Translations under genes and position numbers: made by a program | Source of the DNA: Pararhizobium polonicum | GTDB taxonomy: Bacteria > Pseudomonadota > Alphaproteobacteria > Rhizobiales > Rhizobiaceae | NCBI RefSeq assembly: GCF_001687365.1 | Contig: NZ_CM004503.1 | Coordinates: 79,493-143,492 of the forward strand | Reading direction: 5' to 3' | DNA: 64,000 nucleotides | Notes under the pieces: model-generated | What the model saw: only the letters and a program-made list of their open reading frames with translations | What the model was told of the DNA's origin: nothing | The model's database searches: none | In this document: positions 1 through 9,470 of the stretch, in pieces | How the letters are laid out: the number at the start of each line of letters is the position of its first letter | Numbering within the stretch: position 1 is the first letter of the stretch

Positions 1-779
1 GCCGTCGCGAGATAATTTCGCCCCTCACCGAGCATTAGGCCAAGGCTCGTTTGGGGTGGCTGAATTCCAAGGCCGAGAAAGGAGAGTGCCGTTTCCACAA
101 GGATCAGTTCAGGAAAATTCAACGTCACCTGCACAATCAAAACGGGAAGAATATTGGGCAGGATGTGCCGGGCGTAGATGCGGAACGGGTGAACACCTAG
201 CGTGCCGATCGCAAAGGCATAGCCTTGGCCCTTTGCCTGCAGCACGAGGCTGCGCGTTAGACGAGCGTAGACTTCCCAGCCGTAGAGACCGACAACGACA
301 AGAAAAAGCTCGAAATTGTTGCCGAAGAACGCGAGCACCGCGAGCGCGATGATGAAGAACGGCATGCTCGCCTGGAAATCAACGAAGACCATGATGATGT
401 CTTCAATCAATCCGCGAAAATGTGCCGCCAGAAAACCGAGCAGAGTGCCGACGGTCGCGCCGATCATCGAACCGACGATGGCAATCAGCACGCTCATCCG
501 CATTGCGTAAATCAATCGGCTTAAAACGTCACGACCGAGGCCGTCCGTACCAAGCAGATACTTTGGATCGCCGCCGAGGAATGCCGGCGGCTTCAGACGG
601 TTGAGGAGACTCTGTTCAGTATAGGCGAAGGGTGCCAGATAATCAGCTCCGAGCGCGACAACCAGCACGAGGATCAGCCAGGCGATGCAGAGCATAATCA
701 GTAAAGGCAGGCGATGAATGCTTCCAAGGCTAAGCCAACGTGAGCGGGCAGCGGGACCGGATTGTTCGATGCTCATCAT
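1..779 (-). CDS. ABC transporter permease, DppC/OppC family (3' end beyond window)
   Basis: Inner-membrane permease of an oligopeptide/opine-type ABC importer. I translated the minus strand from the ATG at 779 and it stays open to the window edge, giving about 259 residues. It has an N-terminal membrane segment, the LLGTDGLGRDVLSRLIY motif typical of DppC proteins, several further hydrophobic helices, and a C-terminal stretch with the cytoplasmic-loop and FLGLG features of this family. A strong AAGGAGG precedes the start, and its ATG overlaps the stop of the DppB-like gene (ATGA). The 3' end is missing only because the window begins inside it. It should pair with the DppB-like permease at 776-1708. 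Confidence 0.85.
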   Translation of the reverse strand, partial: MMSIEQSGPAARSRWLSLGSIHRLPLLIMLCIAWLILVLVVALGADYLAPFAYTEQSLLNRLKPPAFLGGDPKYLLGTDGLGRDVLSRLIYAMRMSVLIAIVGSMIGATVGTLLGFLAAHFRGLIEDIIMVFVDFQASMPFFIIALAVLAFFGNNFELFLVVVGLYGWEVYARLTRSLVLQAKGQGYAFAIGTLGVHPFRIYARHILPNILPVLIVQVTLNFPELILVETALSFLGLGIQPPQTSLGLMLGEGRNYLAT

Positions 780-1708
780 GCCTCCTTGCTTCTGCGATTC
801 TCGATACGGGGATCGAGCCAGCCATACGTGATGTCGACGATGAAGTTGGTGACGACCATTGTGAGCGCCACGAGCAATACAATCGTCTGGACCACCGGCA
901 GGTCGCGCTGGCTCACCGCATTGACGAGCATCAGCCCAATACCGGGCCACGCGTAAACAGTTTCAATTACGACCGAACCGGCGATCAACCCGCCGAGACG
1001 CAGGCCGAGAACGGTCACGATCGGGATCGCAGCATTGGGGATCGCATGCGACATTATTCGCCGGGTCAATCTCAGCCCCTTGGCACGGGCGGTACGCATA
1101 TAGGGCTGGTGCAAGACCTCAAGCATCGAGGAACGTGTAAAGCGGGCTACCGTGCCGGCATTGATGATTCCGAGGGTCACCGCCGGTAAGACGAGATGCC
1201 ACCATGTTGTTCCGCCCGAACTCGGCAGCAAGCGCCACGACATCGAAAAGAGCATGATCATCAGGATGGCGAGGAAGAAGTTCGGTATGCTGTGCCCGAA
1301 GATCGAAAAGGCCATAACGACATGGTCGACGCTGGTGCCGCGCTTCAAAGCCGCCGCAATACCCGCGAGCAGTCCGACAACAACGGTAATGGCGAAACTG
1401 GAAAGACCGAGCAGCAACGTCATCGGTACCCGTTCGACAACAACCGTCACAGCCGGTCGATCGTCGCGAAAAGAATACCCGAGATCGCCATGTAAGGCGG
1501 ACCAGATGAACCGGACATATTGCTCTGGCAGTGATCTATCGAGACCCCATGCTGCTCGATATTCTGCGACGATCTCCGGCGGGGTGTCGTCCGGTAGCAT
1601 CATCGAAACCGGATCGCCCGACAGCCGCAAGACGACGAACACGAAGGTAACTGCGAGGAGCAGGGTAAGGAAGGCCCGTGACAGCTTGATGAGGATAAAT
1701 TGAGCCAT
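776..1708 (-). CDS. ABC transporter permease, DppB/OppB family
   Basis: This 310-residue inner-membrane protein has the classic DppB layout: an N-terminal helix beginning around residue 5, a periplasmic loop, then five more helices. The family signatures GDLGYSFRDDRPAV near residue 95 and the EAA-type loop (YMRTARAKGL, about residues 204-213) are visible. It is the first permease of a dipeptide/oligopeptide-class importer. It lies 2 bp after the phosphodiesterase gene and overlaps the DppC-like gene, so the operon reads binding protein, two ATPases, phosphodiesterase, DppB, DppC. The imported compound is inferred from the phosphodiesterase, not shown by the permease. Confidence 0.88.
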   Translation of the reverse strand: MAQFILIKLSRAFLTLLLAVTFVFVVLRLSGDPVSMMLPDDTPPEIVAEYRAAWGLDRSLPEQYVRFIWSALHGDLGYSFRDDRPAVTVVVERVPMTLLLGLSSFAITVVVGLLAGIAAALKRGTSVDHVVMAFSIFGHSIPNFFLAILMIMLFSMSWRLLPSSGGTTWWHLVLPAVTLGIINAGTVARFTRSSMLEVLHQPYMRTARAKGLRLTRRIMSHAIPNAAIPIVTVLGLRLGGLIAGSVVIETVYAWPGIGLMLVNAVSQRDLPVVQTIVLLVALTMVVTNFIVDITYGWLDPRIENRRSKEA

Positions 1709-1710
1709 TG

Positions 1711-2436
1711 CTACTCCCCGGCGGCGTCACGAAAGACATGTCTCGCCGAAACCGGGTCGTTGACCGAAAATCCGGTAGCGCCTTCACGGAACATACGCAG
1801 CAACTCCTCGGAATTGTATTCTCCCGTGCGTCGGCCTGTGCTGCCGTCCCCCGTGGAGATCCACACGGGGCGGCCGCGACTGACATGCGATGCGATGCGA
1901 CCTTCGGCCGTATCCCATTCCCATATGCGAACGATGTCGCCGCCCGCGTTGAAAAACGCCTCCTCGTCAGCGCTCGTGACCAATCCGAGGATTTTGCGGG
2001 ACCAACCGGCGTCGCGCACATATCGGACGGTGGCTGGAGCGTGCAAGGCAAGAACAAGTTCGCGGTCAGGCTCTTGCGCCAGCGCGGTCAGCAGGATGTC
2101 GAGCGACCTGGGCTGTTCATCCTTGACGTCCAACAGGATAGATTGATTCTTGGGTACGGTCTGAAACAGCAACCGGAGTGATGGTACCGCTGGAGACCCA
2201 TCAACCTCTATTTTCGCCAGTTCCAGATCTGTCGAGCCTGAAATAGTGTCTCCACGACCAGTCAGACGTTTCAGATCGTCATCATGAGAGCAAACGATCT
2301 GGCCGTCCCTGGTTATCCGGACGTCCACCTCGATATGATCGGCGTTTGCCTCGACAGCTCCGGCCCAGGCGGCAGGCGAGTTTTCGCGGTAGAGAGCTGA
2401 GTATCCGCGGTGGGCGATGATGGATGGGGTTGTCAT
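1711..2436 (-). CDS. Glycerophosphodiester phosphodiesterase family enzyme (candidate agrocinopine-type phosphodiesterase)
   Basis: This 241-residue GDPD-family phosphodiesterase carries HRG at residues 9-11, E18-N19, the metal ligands E36/D38 (IEVDV) and H51-D52 (HDDDLKRLTG), all the catalytic signatures of the family. There is no signal peptide, so it acts in the cytoplasm after uptake. It sits between the ATPase and permease genes of the importer, overlapping the upstream ATPase stop (ATGA), so it is transcribed with it. In pTiC58 the agrocinopine operon similarly joins a peptide-type importer to a phosphodiesterase (AccF). By analogy the substrate is a sugar phosphodiester opine, but a glycerophosphodiester is equally compatible with the sequence. 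Confidence 0.82.
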   Translation of the reverse strand: MTTPSIIAHRGYSALYRENSPAAWAGAVEANADHIEVDVRITRDGQIVCSHDDDLKRLTGRGDTISGSTDLELAKIEVDGSPAVPSLRLLFQTVPKNQSILLDVKDEQPRSLDILLTALAQEPDRELVLALHAPATVRYVRDAGWSRKILGLVTSADEEAFFNAGGDIVRIWEWDTAEGRIASHVSRGRPVWISTGDGSTGRRTGEYNSEELLRMFREGATGFSVNDPVSARHVFRDAAGE

Positions 2437-3272
2437 GATAGCGTCCTCTGTTTCTGCGATGTGTGTTCTCTAGGGCGGCGTTCGCTGGGCATCGCCGCCG
2501 GAACTGCCGCCAGCAGCGAGCGCGTATATTCGTGCTGCGGGCTGGCGAAGATCTCGGCTGCCGGACCGGCCTCGACAACCACGCCCTTCCGCATGACCGC
2601 GATGCGATCACTGATATGTCTAACGACGCCAAGGTCGTGGGAAATGAACAGGTAGCCCATCCCGAACTTGGCCTTGAGGTCGTTCAGAAGATTGATGATC
2701 TGCGCCTGGACGGAAACATCGAGCGCGCTGACCGCCTCGTCGCAGACGACGACCTTGGGATTGAGGACGAGCGCACGGGCAATGACGGCGCGCTGTTGCT
2801 GCCCCCCGGATAGCTGGTGAGAGTAACGGTCGCCCATGCCGGGGAGGCCGACCAGGGACAACATCTCTTCGCGACGCATTATGCGGCTCACGCTCGTGAT
2901 TCCATGCGCTTGCATGGCTTCGTCGATCTGGGCACCGATCGTCATGCGCGGATCGAGCGCCTTGGAGGGATTCTGGAACACCATCTGCACGCCGCATCGT
3001 TCCCGCCGCCAGGCGGCAGAGCCGATCCGGGCATAGCACTTCCCATCCAGGGTAATCGTGCCGGAGGTGGGCGCTTCGATGCCGGCGGCGATGCGACCGA
3101 GCGTCGACTTGCCGCTGCCGCTTTCTCCAACGATGCCGAGCGTCTCTCCCGGCTCAAGCGTTATGCTGACTCCGCCGACTGCGCTCACAACTGCCTTGCC
3201 TCCGAAAAGATGGCCCCCGGAGCCATAGATCTTGACGATATCCTGCAGGACGAGCCTGCCTTTGCCACTCAT
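2433..3272 (-). CDS. ABC transporter ATP-binding protein, DppF/OppF family
   Basis: This 279-residue ATPase has Walker A (GESGSGKST, residues 49-57), Q-loop (VFQNP), ABC signature (LSGGQQQR, residues 154-161) and Walker B (VVVCDEA, residues 174-180) followed by SALDVS. It matches the DppF type, the second of the two ATPases of a dipeptide-class importer. Its start overlaps the end of the DppD-like gene by 4 bp and its stop overlaps the phosphodiesterase start by 4 bp, so translation is probably coupled. The Walker B residue after E is A rather than P (DEAVSALD), as often seen in this subfamily. Confidence 0.88.
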   Translation of the reverse strand: MSGKGRLVLQDIVKIYGSGGHLFGGKAVVSAVGGVSITLEPGETLGIVGESGSGKSTLGRIAAGIEAPTSGTITLDGKCYARIGSAAWRRERCGVQMVFQNPSKALDPRMTIGAQIDEAMQAHGITSVSRIMRREEMLSLVGLPGMGDRYSHQLSGGQQQRAVIARALVLNPKVVVCDEAVSALDVSVQAQIINLLNDLKAKFGMGYLFISHDLGVVRHISDRIAVMRKGVVVEAGPAAEIFASPQHEYTRSLLAAVPAAMPSERRPREHTSQKQRTLS

Positions 3273-4300
3273 TCAAAGTCTCCTGCGAAATGACACGCTG
3301 CCCGGTGATCGCCGACAACAGGCAAGAGCGCAGGCAATGAGCGGCAAACGTCCTTTGCGAACGAACAGCGCGGCTGGAAACTGCAGCCCTGCGGCCTTCT
3401 TGCCGGTCTCGGAACGGTGCCCTCGATCGCGGCGATGCGGCCGTGGCTTGGTGTTGCCGCGTGCAGGCGGCATGCCATCAGGCCGCGTGTGTAGGGATGC
3501 AACGGGTTTTCGAACAGTTCGTTGACTGTTGCGGTTTCGACAACCCGCCCTGAATACATCACCGCCACCCGGTCGGCGATCTCGGCGACAACACCGAGAT
3601 CGTGGGTGACGAAAATCATTGCGGCACCGGTCTCGGCCTGCAGTTCTCGCATTAGCCGGAGGATCTGTGCCTGGGTCGTGACGTCGAGGGCGGTCGTCGC
3701 TTCGTCGGCGATCAATAGCTTAGGCCGACAAGCGAGCGCCATGGCGATCATGATGCGTTGACACATGCCACCGGAAAGCTGGTGCGGAAAGGCTTTCGCA
3801 CGCGTATCCGGTTCGGAGATGCCTACTGAGGCAATGAGTTCAACCGCGCGCCGCTCTGCCTCTCTCCAACTGAGGTCGCGGTGCACGACCAGCACTTCGG
3901 CAATCTGCGTGCCAACGCGGCGCACCGGATTGAGGGCAGCCGTTGCATCCTGAAAGATCATTGCCATATCGCGGCCGCGGATATCGGCAAGCCGGTTCTC
4001 ACTGAGTGTTGTGAGGTCCTGTCCGAGGAAAGAGATTCTGCCGCCTTTGACTACCAACGGCTCGGACGTCAGCCCCATGGCCGCAAGACAGGTCAAGCTC
4101 TTGCCACAGCCACTTTCCCCAACGAGGCAAAGTGTCTCGCCAGCCCGGACCTCGAGTGAAACATCGATGACGAGATCTAGGTGGCTAATCCCGACTGTCA
4201 GGCCCTCCACCGAAAGTGTGGCCTCGGCCTGGGGGATGGCATCGTTTTTCCTCCGATCAGAAACCTCGGGGTGGGTGTCGGTGAGGAGCGCCGTCATCAA
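3269..4300 (-). CDS. ABC transporter ATP-binding protein, DppD/OppD family
   Basis: This 343-residue ATPase has Walker A (GESGCGKS, residues 61-68), Q-loop (IFQDA), signature (LSGGM, residues 175-179) and Walker B (LLIADE, residues 195-200). The C-terminal part holds the cysteine-bearing oligopeptide-ABC domain ([10 protein letters not shown] near residue 310) typical of DppD. The start has about 30 extra N-terminal residues before the ABC domain; an internal start is possible, but this ATG overlaps the binding-protein stop (ATGA), which favours it. It energises uptake together with the DppF-like ATPase. Confidence 0.87.
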   Translation of the reverse strand: MMTALLTDTHPEVSDRRKNDAIPQAEATLSVEGLTVGISHLDLVIDVSLEVRAGETLCLVGESGCGKSLTCLAAMGLTSEPLVVKGGRISFLGQDLTTLSENRLADIRGRDMAMIFQDATAALNPVRRVGTQIAEVLVVHRDLSWREAERRAVELIASVGISEPDTRAKAFPHQLSGGMCQRIMIAMALACRPKLLIADEATTALDVTTQAQILRLMRELQAETGAAMIFVTHDLGVVAEIADRVAVMYSGRVVETATVNELFENPLHPYTRGLMACRLHAATPSHGRIAAIEGTVPRPARRPQGCSFQPRCSFAKDVCRSLPALLPVVGDHRAACHFAGDFE

Positions 4301-5937
4301 CGCTTGGCCCCAAACGAAAGGTTATAAGGGCGAAGGTCCATGTAATAGGACGTATAGGGCTTCCACTCGACTGACTTGTTGACGCCATAGGTTTCGAGCG
4401 GTTGATATAGGATCGTTCCAGGCGCTTCGTCTTCCCATACATCCAGCATCTTCTGGAAGACTTCGCGGCGTTGAGCGATATCTGTGGTCCGGTCGAGTTT
4501 TTCTCCGAGCTCATTAAATTCGGTCGGCTGCCAGTCTTTGGTCATCTGGATTTTGTTGTAGGGACCCCAAAGGTTCCAGAGGCCGCCGGCGGGATCCGGA
4601 TAACGGATCGTGTTCGAGTTCGTGATGACGCCGCGCGCGTCACCCGAGACCTGGTCAACGTTTTCAACGATATTGAGTTGGCCGTTGATGCCAACTGCCT
4701 TCCACATTTCCATGATGGCCTGTGCGGCCGGTACTGCATTCAGATAATAGGCGGCATGTGTCGCGTAGTGGATCACTTCACCCTTGTACCCAGCCTCCTT
4801 TAGCAGCCGTTTTGCCTTTTCCGGGTCATAGACGAGACCCGCGCGATTTTCGTTGTACAAGGCTCCATATTCAGGAAACTGATGGCTTTTCGGCACGACG
4901 GCTTTGCCGTTCCAGAGAGCCTCCACCAAAAGCTGCCGATCGATCGCAAGGTTCATCGCCTGACGAACGCGCTTGTCTTTGATGACCGGGTTCTGTGTAT
5001 TGTAGACGAGCGTGTGAACGTTACCAAGGACAACGCTGCGTGCTTCGACATCCGGGTAGCTGTTGATCTGGTCAATCTGATCCGGTGCAATGTTGGTGGC
5101 AATATCGAACTCGCCGCTGACCAGGCCGGCGATACGTGTGGCCTGCTCCGGCACGTTACTGAAAGTCACCGAAGCGGCTGTAGGTCTGCCGCCGAAATAG
5201 TCGTCAAAGGCGACGAGCTTGACCGATTGATCTTGCTTATATTCTGAAAGCTTGAATGGGCCGGTCCCGACCGGAAATTTTGGGAACTTGCCATTGGCAT
5301 GTTCCAACCAATCCTTCTTGTTGACAATCCAGGCTGCCCAGGAGGCCAGCCGCTGTTCCAGGACTGGGTCGGGGTTCTTCGTGGTGAAGCGTACAGTCAG
5401 TGGATCGATCACCTCAACTTTTTCGAGAATGCCAAAGTAGGCCGGACCTTGCTTCATCACGGCATTCGCTCCGCTTAGCCGTTCGGGCGAGAAGGTGAAG
5501 GCGACGTCGTCAGCGGTCATGATCTCGCCGTTGTGGAACTTGACCTCGGGGCGCAACTTGATTTCCAGCGTCCGGTCGTCGATCCGCCTCCAGCTTTGAG
5601 CCAGCGACGGCACCAGTTTGGCTCCGTCGCCGTTCGGCGAGGACAGAAAGTCGCGGCGGATCAGCGTATCGAACATCGAGTAGGTGATCCGCACGCTCAC
5701 ATTCCCTAGCTGGTCGGCCGGTTCAAGCGTGGGTGGCAGAGCTGCGACTGCCACGGACAGATCCGGACGGTCTTGCGCGAGGGTAGGAAAGCCGGACGCA
5801 ACAGAAATGAGGGAGGCGGCCAGCGCGGTGCGAGAGATACGCAGAAATATCTCCTGGGCGTAAGTTTGTTTCCTTGGGGCGCGCGTCTCCGGCGGCCCGA
5901 CCATGGCCCTGGCAAGCTCAGTGTGTGTCTGTAGCAT
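4297..5937 (-). CDS. Periplasmic solute-binding protein of the SBP_bac_5 (AccA/DppA-like) family
   Basis: This binding protein delivers substrate to the adjacent importer. I prefer the ATG at 5937 over 5943, because GGAGG lies directly against the first ATG but six bases before the second. An arginine-rich leader and a hydrophobic segment ending near FPTLAQ form a signal sequence. The mature protein shows DPP-family motifs such as RRIDDRTLEIKLRPEVKFH, and VGTGPFKLSEY in the middle. Several stretches (FDTLI.RDF, INSYPD, ALWNG, APGTILYQPLE) recall AccA, the agrocinopine-binding protein of pTiC58, though the proteins are clearly diverged. The ligand is therefore probably an opine, identity unknown. 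Confidence 0.83.
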   Translation of the reverse strand: MLQTHTELARAMVGPPETRAPRKQTYAQEIFLRISRTALAASLISVASGFPTLAQDRPDLSVAVAALPPTLEPADQLGNVSVRITYSMFDTLIRRDFLSSPNGDGAKLVPSLAQSWRRIDDRTLEIKLRPEVKFHNGEIMTADDVAFTFSPERLSGANAVMKQGPAYFGILEKVEVIDPLTVRFTTKNPDPVLEQRLASWAAWIVNKKDWLEHANGKFPKFPVGTGPFKLSEYKQDQSVKLVAFDDYFGGRPTAASVTFSNVPEQATRIAGLVSGEFDIATNIAPDQIDQINSYPDVEARSVVLGNVHTLVYNTQNPVIKDKRVRQAMNLAIDRQLLVEALWNGKAVVPKSHQFPEYGALYNENRAGLVYDPEKAKRLLKEAGYKGEVIHYATHAAYYLNAVPAAQAIMEMWKAVGINGQLNIVENVDQVSGDARGVITNSNTIRYPDPAGGLWNLWGPYNKIQMTKDWQPTEFNELGEKLDRTTDIAQRREVFQKMLDVWEDEAPGTILYQPLETYGVNKSVEWKPYTSYYMDLRPYNLSFGAKR

Positions 5938-5943
5938 TTCCAT

Positions 5944-6153
5944 CCTCCCAAATGGTGCGCTGGTCTTTGGGCTCTTCCCAAGTGCGTCAGCTCTGCCGTC
6001 AGTTCTAACAACAAAAATAAACTTTTGACAAATTGTTTTTCAGATGTTCAATTCTGGTTGTTACAAATTTGTCATATCCGGCGACGGATTCCGGTTCGCG
6101 TAAGCAGTGATCTGCGTGCTTTCGCCTCATCGGCAACATTCTAGGGGTACTCC
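5944..6153. promoter_or_regulatory. Divergent promoter region with paired TGACAAAT half-sites
   Basis: This 210-bp AT-rich spacer separates the minus-strand importer operon from the plus-strand phosphatase-regulator pair. TGACAAAT at 6026-6033 and its exact reverse complement ATTTGTCA at 6067-6074 form an inverted pair about 41 bp apart. The left half overlaps a TTGACA (6025-6030) that could be a -35 element reading rightwards. The arrangement suits an operator for the SorC-type regulator encoded at 6798, controlling both directions. The role is inferred from position and symmetry only. Confidence 0.5.
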
Positions 6154-6801
6154 ATGACACACACTGGCGCCGATTGGGCATTGACTATTGAGAGCGAGCT
6201 GAAAGATGTCCTTGTCCAGCGCGCGGCGTTTTCCGTGAACGCGCAAAGCTTTTTGTTTTTGCGCCACGGTCGGACCAACTCGAACGTCAAGGGCATCATC
6301 CAGGGTCAGCTCGATGTTGCGCTGGATCAGGTTGGATGCGAGCAGGCAACACATGCCGGCGTGCTTCTCAAGCGTTCCGGTGTGACCAGAATCGTATCAA
6401 GCGACCTGTCCCGAGCCCTTGAGACAGCAAAAATTGTAGCGAGGGAAATCGGTATTAGCGCCCCATTGGCCGACGCCCGCCTGCGTGAGCGGAGCTTTGG
6501 CGCCCTTCAGGGTAAGATCAATACTCATCTTGCCTGGCTATCGGAAGACCGAAGTGTCGAGACAAGCGCTGTGTTCGCAAACCGAACACTCGACGGAGTC
6601 GAGGCCGCGGTGCTCAATTCCACGACCCTCATATGTGCTCACGGGGGCAATCTACGCGTTCTGGCCGCAGCTCTTGGACTGACGCTCGGACAGTCGCTAT
6701 ACGAGAATGCTACGCCGTTGCTGTTCAAGCTTTCCGATGGAAGGTGGTCTTGCCAACGGTTGATTGATATCGAAACTATCGCAATCCCTTTGAACGCATG
6801 A
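6154..6801 (+). CDS. Histidine phosphatase (phosphoglycerate mutase-like) family protein
   Basis: This 215-residue protein has the phosphohistidine motif LRHGRTNSN, catalytic H38 within RHGR at 37-40, the acid residue E112 in RLRERSFGALQG, and the second histidine H163 in CAHGGNLRVL. It is a small cytosolic phosphomonoesterase of the branch-1 histidine phosphatase superfamily. The region between residues 120 and 160 is short for the family. Its stop overlaps the regulator start (ATGA), and it is divergent from the phosphodiesterase-importer operon. A plausible job is removing the phosphate from the sugar phosphate left after phosphodiester cleavage, the step attributed to AccG in agrocinopine breakdown; this is inference. 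Confidence 0.8.
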   Translation: MTHTGADWALTIESELKDVLVQRAAFSVNAQSFLFLRHGRTNSNVKGIIQGQLDVALDQVGCEQATHAGVLLKRSGVTRIVSSDLSRALETAKIVAREIGISAPLADARLRERSFGALQGKINTHLAWLSEDRSVETSAVFANRTLDGVEAAVLNSTTLICAHGGNLRVLAAALGLTLGQSLYENATPLLFKLSDGRWSCQRLIDIETIAIPLNA

Positions 6802-7820
6802 GCTTCAGGGCAAGGAATAGACGGATGAGGCGAACAAAAGACGAGCCGAATGAAGATAATTGGGAGCCTCCCGAGTCGTTTGCCGGGGGGCGCGAGCAAT
6901 TGCTGGCGCGCGTGGCCTGGCTCTATCATGTTGAGGGCCTGACCCAGCAAGAAGTTGCCAGCGAACTCGGCATGCACCGGCTAAAGGTAAACCGTCTTCT
7001 CGCCCGGGCACGTCAGGATGGCATTGTCCAGGTTAGCATCAGGTCGCCATACGTTAGCAGCCCGCTGCTGGAAAAAGAGCTTGTTGCAAAATTTGACCTT
7101 CGCAAAGCGGTCGTGGTTCCGGCTCCTGTTCGGTCCGATTCGACTCCTGAGGCGGTCGGAGCCGGCATCGGCCAATACCTTAATGCTCGTCTCTCCAATC
7201 AGATGAGTTTGGGAATTATCTCGGGGCGGACCTTCCATGCCGCCCTGTCTGCACTGGAAGCGCGGGCAATACCGGGCCTCTCTATTGTTTCCATGATTGG
7301 CGGACTGACTGTGAAGGCGGCAATGCGCCCCTACGAAGTCGCTCATCAGCTCGCGCAGATCTATCAAGCGGAATGCTATTATATGCCGGCGCCAACCTAC
7401 GCCGAGTCCAAGAAGGCGCGGGATGAGTTTCTAGCGCAGTCACTTGTTCAGGAGATCATGCGACGAGCTGCGGCAGTGGATATTGCGATCATCGGAGTGG
7501 GCCGACTGACCGAAGATGGTGTGATCCGCGCCTATGATCTTTTGCAGGAAGAGGAGATGGATTCGCTCGTACAGGCCGGGGCTGTAGGTTCGTTTGTAGG
7601 CTGGTTCATCAACAAGGATGGGACGCTCGTCGATCACGCCCTTAACGATCGAGTGATCGGCCTGCCGTTGGACCGCCTCAAGGACGTGCCAGAAGTTGTT
7701 CTTTGCGGGGGTGGGATCGGGAAGGCACAGGCCTTGGCGGCCGTTCTTCGAGCTGGATATGCCGACGTGCTCATCACAGACGAAGCTGCCGCCAGACGAT
7801 TGGTCTCCAGCGATTTCTAG
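6798..7820 (+). CDS. SorC/DeoR-type sugar-binding transcriptional regulator
   Basis: This 340-residue regulator has an N-terminal helix-turn-helix (LTQQEVASELGMHRLKVNR, about residues 53-71) and a long C-terminal sugar-phosphate-binding domain of the SorC type, with GIISGRTFHAAL and LCGGGIGKAQAL marking the ligand-binding fold. The start at 6798 overlaps the phosphatase stop; an alternative ATG at 6825 would trim nine residues. It probably senses a phosphorylated sugar derived from the imported substrate and acts at the divergent region 5944-6153. AccR, which governs agrocinopine operons in pTiC58, is usually placed in the DeoR/LacR class, so this regulator is of a different type. Confidence 0.82.
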   Translation: MSFRARNRRMRRTKDEPNEDNWEPPESFAGGREQLLARVAWLYHVEGLTQQEVASELGMHRLKVNRLLARARQDGIVQVSIRSPYVSSPLLEKELVAKFDLRKAVVVPAPVRSDSTPEAVGAGIGQYLNARLSNQMSLGIISGRTFHAALSALEARAIPGLSIVSMIGGLTVKAAMRPYEVAHQLAQIYQAECYYMPAPTYAESKKARDEFLAQSLVQEIMRRAAAVDIAIIGVGRLTEDGVIRAYDLLQEEEMDSLVQAGAVGSFVGWFINKDGTLVDHALNDRVIGLPLDRLKDVPEVVLCGGGIGKAQALAAVLRAGYADVLITDEAAARRLVSSDF

Positions 7821-7854
7821 CTGGCACCAAATTGAATGCTCGACCGCTATTCGT

Positions 7855-8292
<438 letters not shown>

Positions 8293-8297
<5 letters not shown>

Positions 8298-8886
8298 ATC
8301 GAACGGACCGTGAACCCTCATCGCGAACCCGCATAACCGTCTGTCGACTGGTCGTAAATTTTCGCGCGATAGCCGAAACGCTCATTCCCTTTGCGAGATC
8401 ATCGCGTACATCCTTCTTCTGCTCATCACTGAGCGTGGATGGCCGACCAAGTGTCTTGCCTTCTGACTTTGCACGCTTGAGGCCGGATTGGGTTCGTTCG
8501 ATCAGCAAGTCCCGCTCGAACTGCGCGACAGCGTTGAGCACCTGCATGGTCATCGTGCCGGACGAACTGGTCAGGTCCGCGCCGCCAAGTGCAAGGCAGT
8601 AAACGCGCACGCCCATCTCGGCGAGAGCCTTCACAGTGGTGCTGACATCGATCGCATCACGGCCGAGGCGATCGAGTTTGGTCACTATGAGAATATCGCC
8701 GGACTCCAGCTTGTCCATTAGCCTTGAAAAGCCGCGGCGCTGTGCGATGGCGGTGCTGCCGGAGATCGTCTCTGTGACGATCCTGCGGGGTTCGACCTGA
8801 AAGCCCGCTGCTTCAATTTCGTGAACTTGGTTTTCGGTGGTCTGGCCGGTTGTCGAGACGCGGACATAGGCGAAGGTGCGTGGCAT
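8293..8886 (-). CDS. tnpR: Serine resolvase of the outer Tn3-family transposon
   Basis: This 197-residue serine recombinase has the nucleophile S11 in YVRVSTTGQ, the LDRLGRDAIDV active-site arginine segment, the E helix after MQVLNAVAQFERD, and a C-terminal helix-turn-helix (MSVSAIARKFTTSRQTVMR). It would resolve cointegrates at the res site lying between it and the divergent transposase gene. The last codons and the stop fall within the left terminal inverted repeat, so the gene runs to the very end of the element. The length and domain order are normal for TnpR, and it appears intact. Confidence 0.93.
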
Positions 8887-9049
8887 GGGTTCAATTTCGT
8901 CCGAATAGGCTGTCCGAAATATTTCCTGTGTTCGAAATTATGTCAAGATAATTTGTGGACAGGGCGTTTTACCCCTGTACGCAATCGCTCGTTTTCGGAC
9001 AGGAGACATGACTGGTTGTTTGAACGAGCTAGCGCATCGGAGTAAGTGA
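8887..9049. promoter_or_regulatory. Candidate res site and divergent tnpR/tnpA promoters
   Basis: This 163-bp spacer between divergent tnpR and tnpA has several TGTCC/GGACA-type half-sites: TGTCCGAAAT at 8911-8920, TGTGGACA near 8954-8961 and TTTTCGGACA at 8992-9001. The first and last are near-perfect inverted copies. Repeated dyads of this kind in this position are expected of a Tn3-family resolution site. Exact subsite limits cannot be fixed by eye. Confidence 0.6.
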
Positions 9050-9426
9050 GTGGGTCGAAGGAAACTGATCAGCGCAGCAGAAGCGCAAAACCTTCTGGGC
9101 CTGGCGACGGACGAAGACGGTCTCATCCGCCACTACACGCTGGATGCCAGCGATCGTCTCGAATGCGAATTGCGCCGACGGGCTCACAACAAGCTTGGTT
9201 TCGCCATCCAGCTTTGTGTCATCCGACAAACTGGAAGACTTCTTCGCGAGGATGAGCATCCGCCTTCAGCTATTGTCAATCATATCGCTGCTCAGCTCGG
9301 CGTCGAGCCACGGGCCTATCCCATCTACGCCCGCCGTACCCAGACCCATTTTGACCATAGCCGACACCTTACGGATTATCTCGGCCTTCACACGGCAAAC
9401 CGCGATGATCGTCGTGCAGCGTTGTT
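9050..9426 (+). pseudogene. tnpA: Outer transposase tnpA, 5' part (interrupted by the inner transposon)
   Basis: The first 126 residues of a Tn3-family transposase, starting ATGGGTCG at 9050. The N-terminal signature is clear: RRKLISAAEAQNLLGLATD, IRHYTL, and NKLGFAIQLCVIRQTGRLL. The frame continues into the inner element as a short foreign tail that stops at 9520. The true continuation is at 18201-20804: joining across one TTGTT gives ...[18 protein letters not shown]... in one frame with no stop, for a total of about 991 codons, normal for the family. The gene is therefore inactivated by insertion and has not decayed otherwise. Confidence 0.95.
9422..9426. repeat. Target-site duplication of the inner transposon, left copy (TTGTT)
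   Basis: TTGTT directly precedes the inner left repeat (GGCCCAGTCGG...) and recurs at 18201-18205 directly after the inner right repeat. Removing one copy with the insert restores the outer transposase frame. Confidence 0.95.
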
Positions 9427-9470
9427 GGCCCAGTCGGCCCGAAGCTGCGATTTTGGCCAACTCGAAGAAC
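9427..9470 (+). repeat. Left terminal inverted repeat of the inner transposon
   Basis: It begins GGCCCAGTCGGCCCGAAG, continues through TTTTGGCCAACTC, and matches the reverse complement of 18157-18200 with one difference at the 38th base. Confidence 0.93.
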
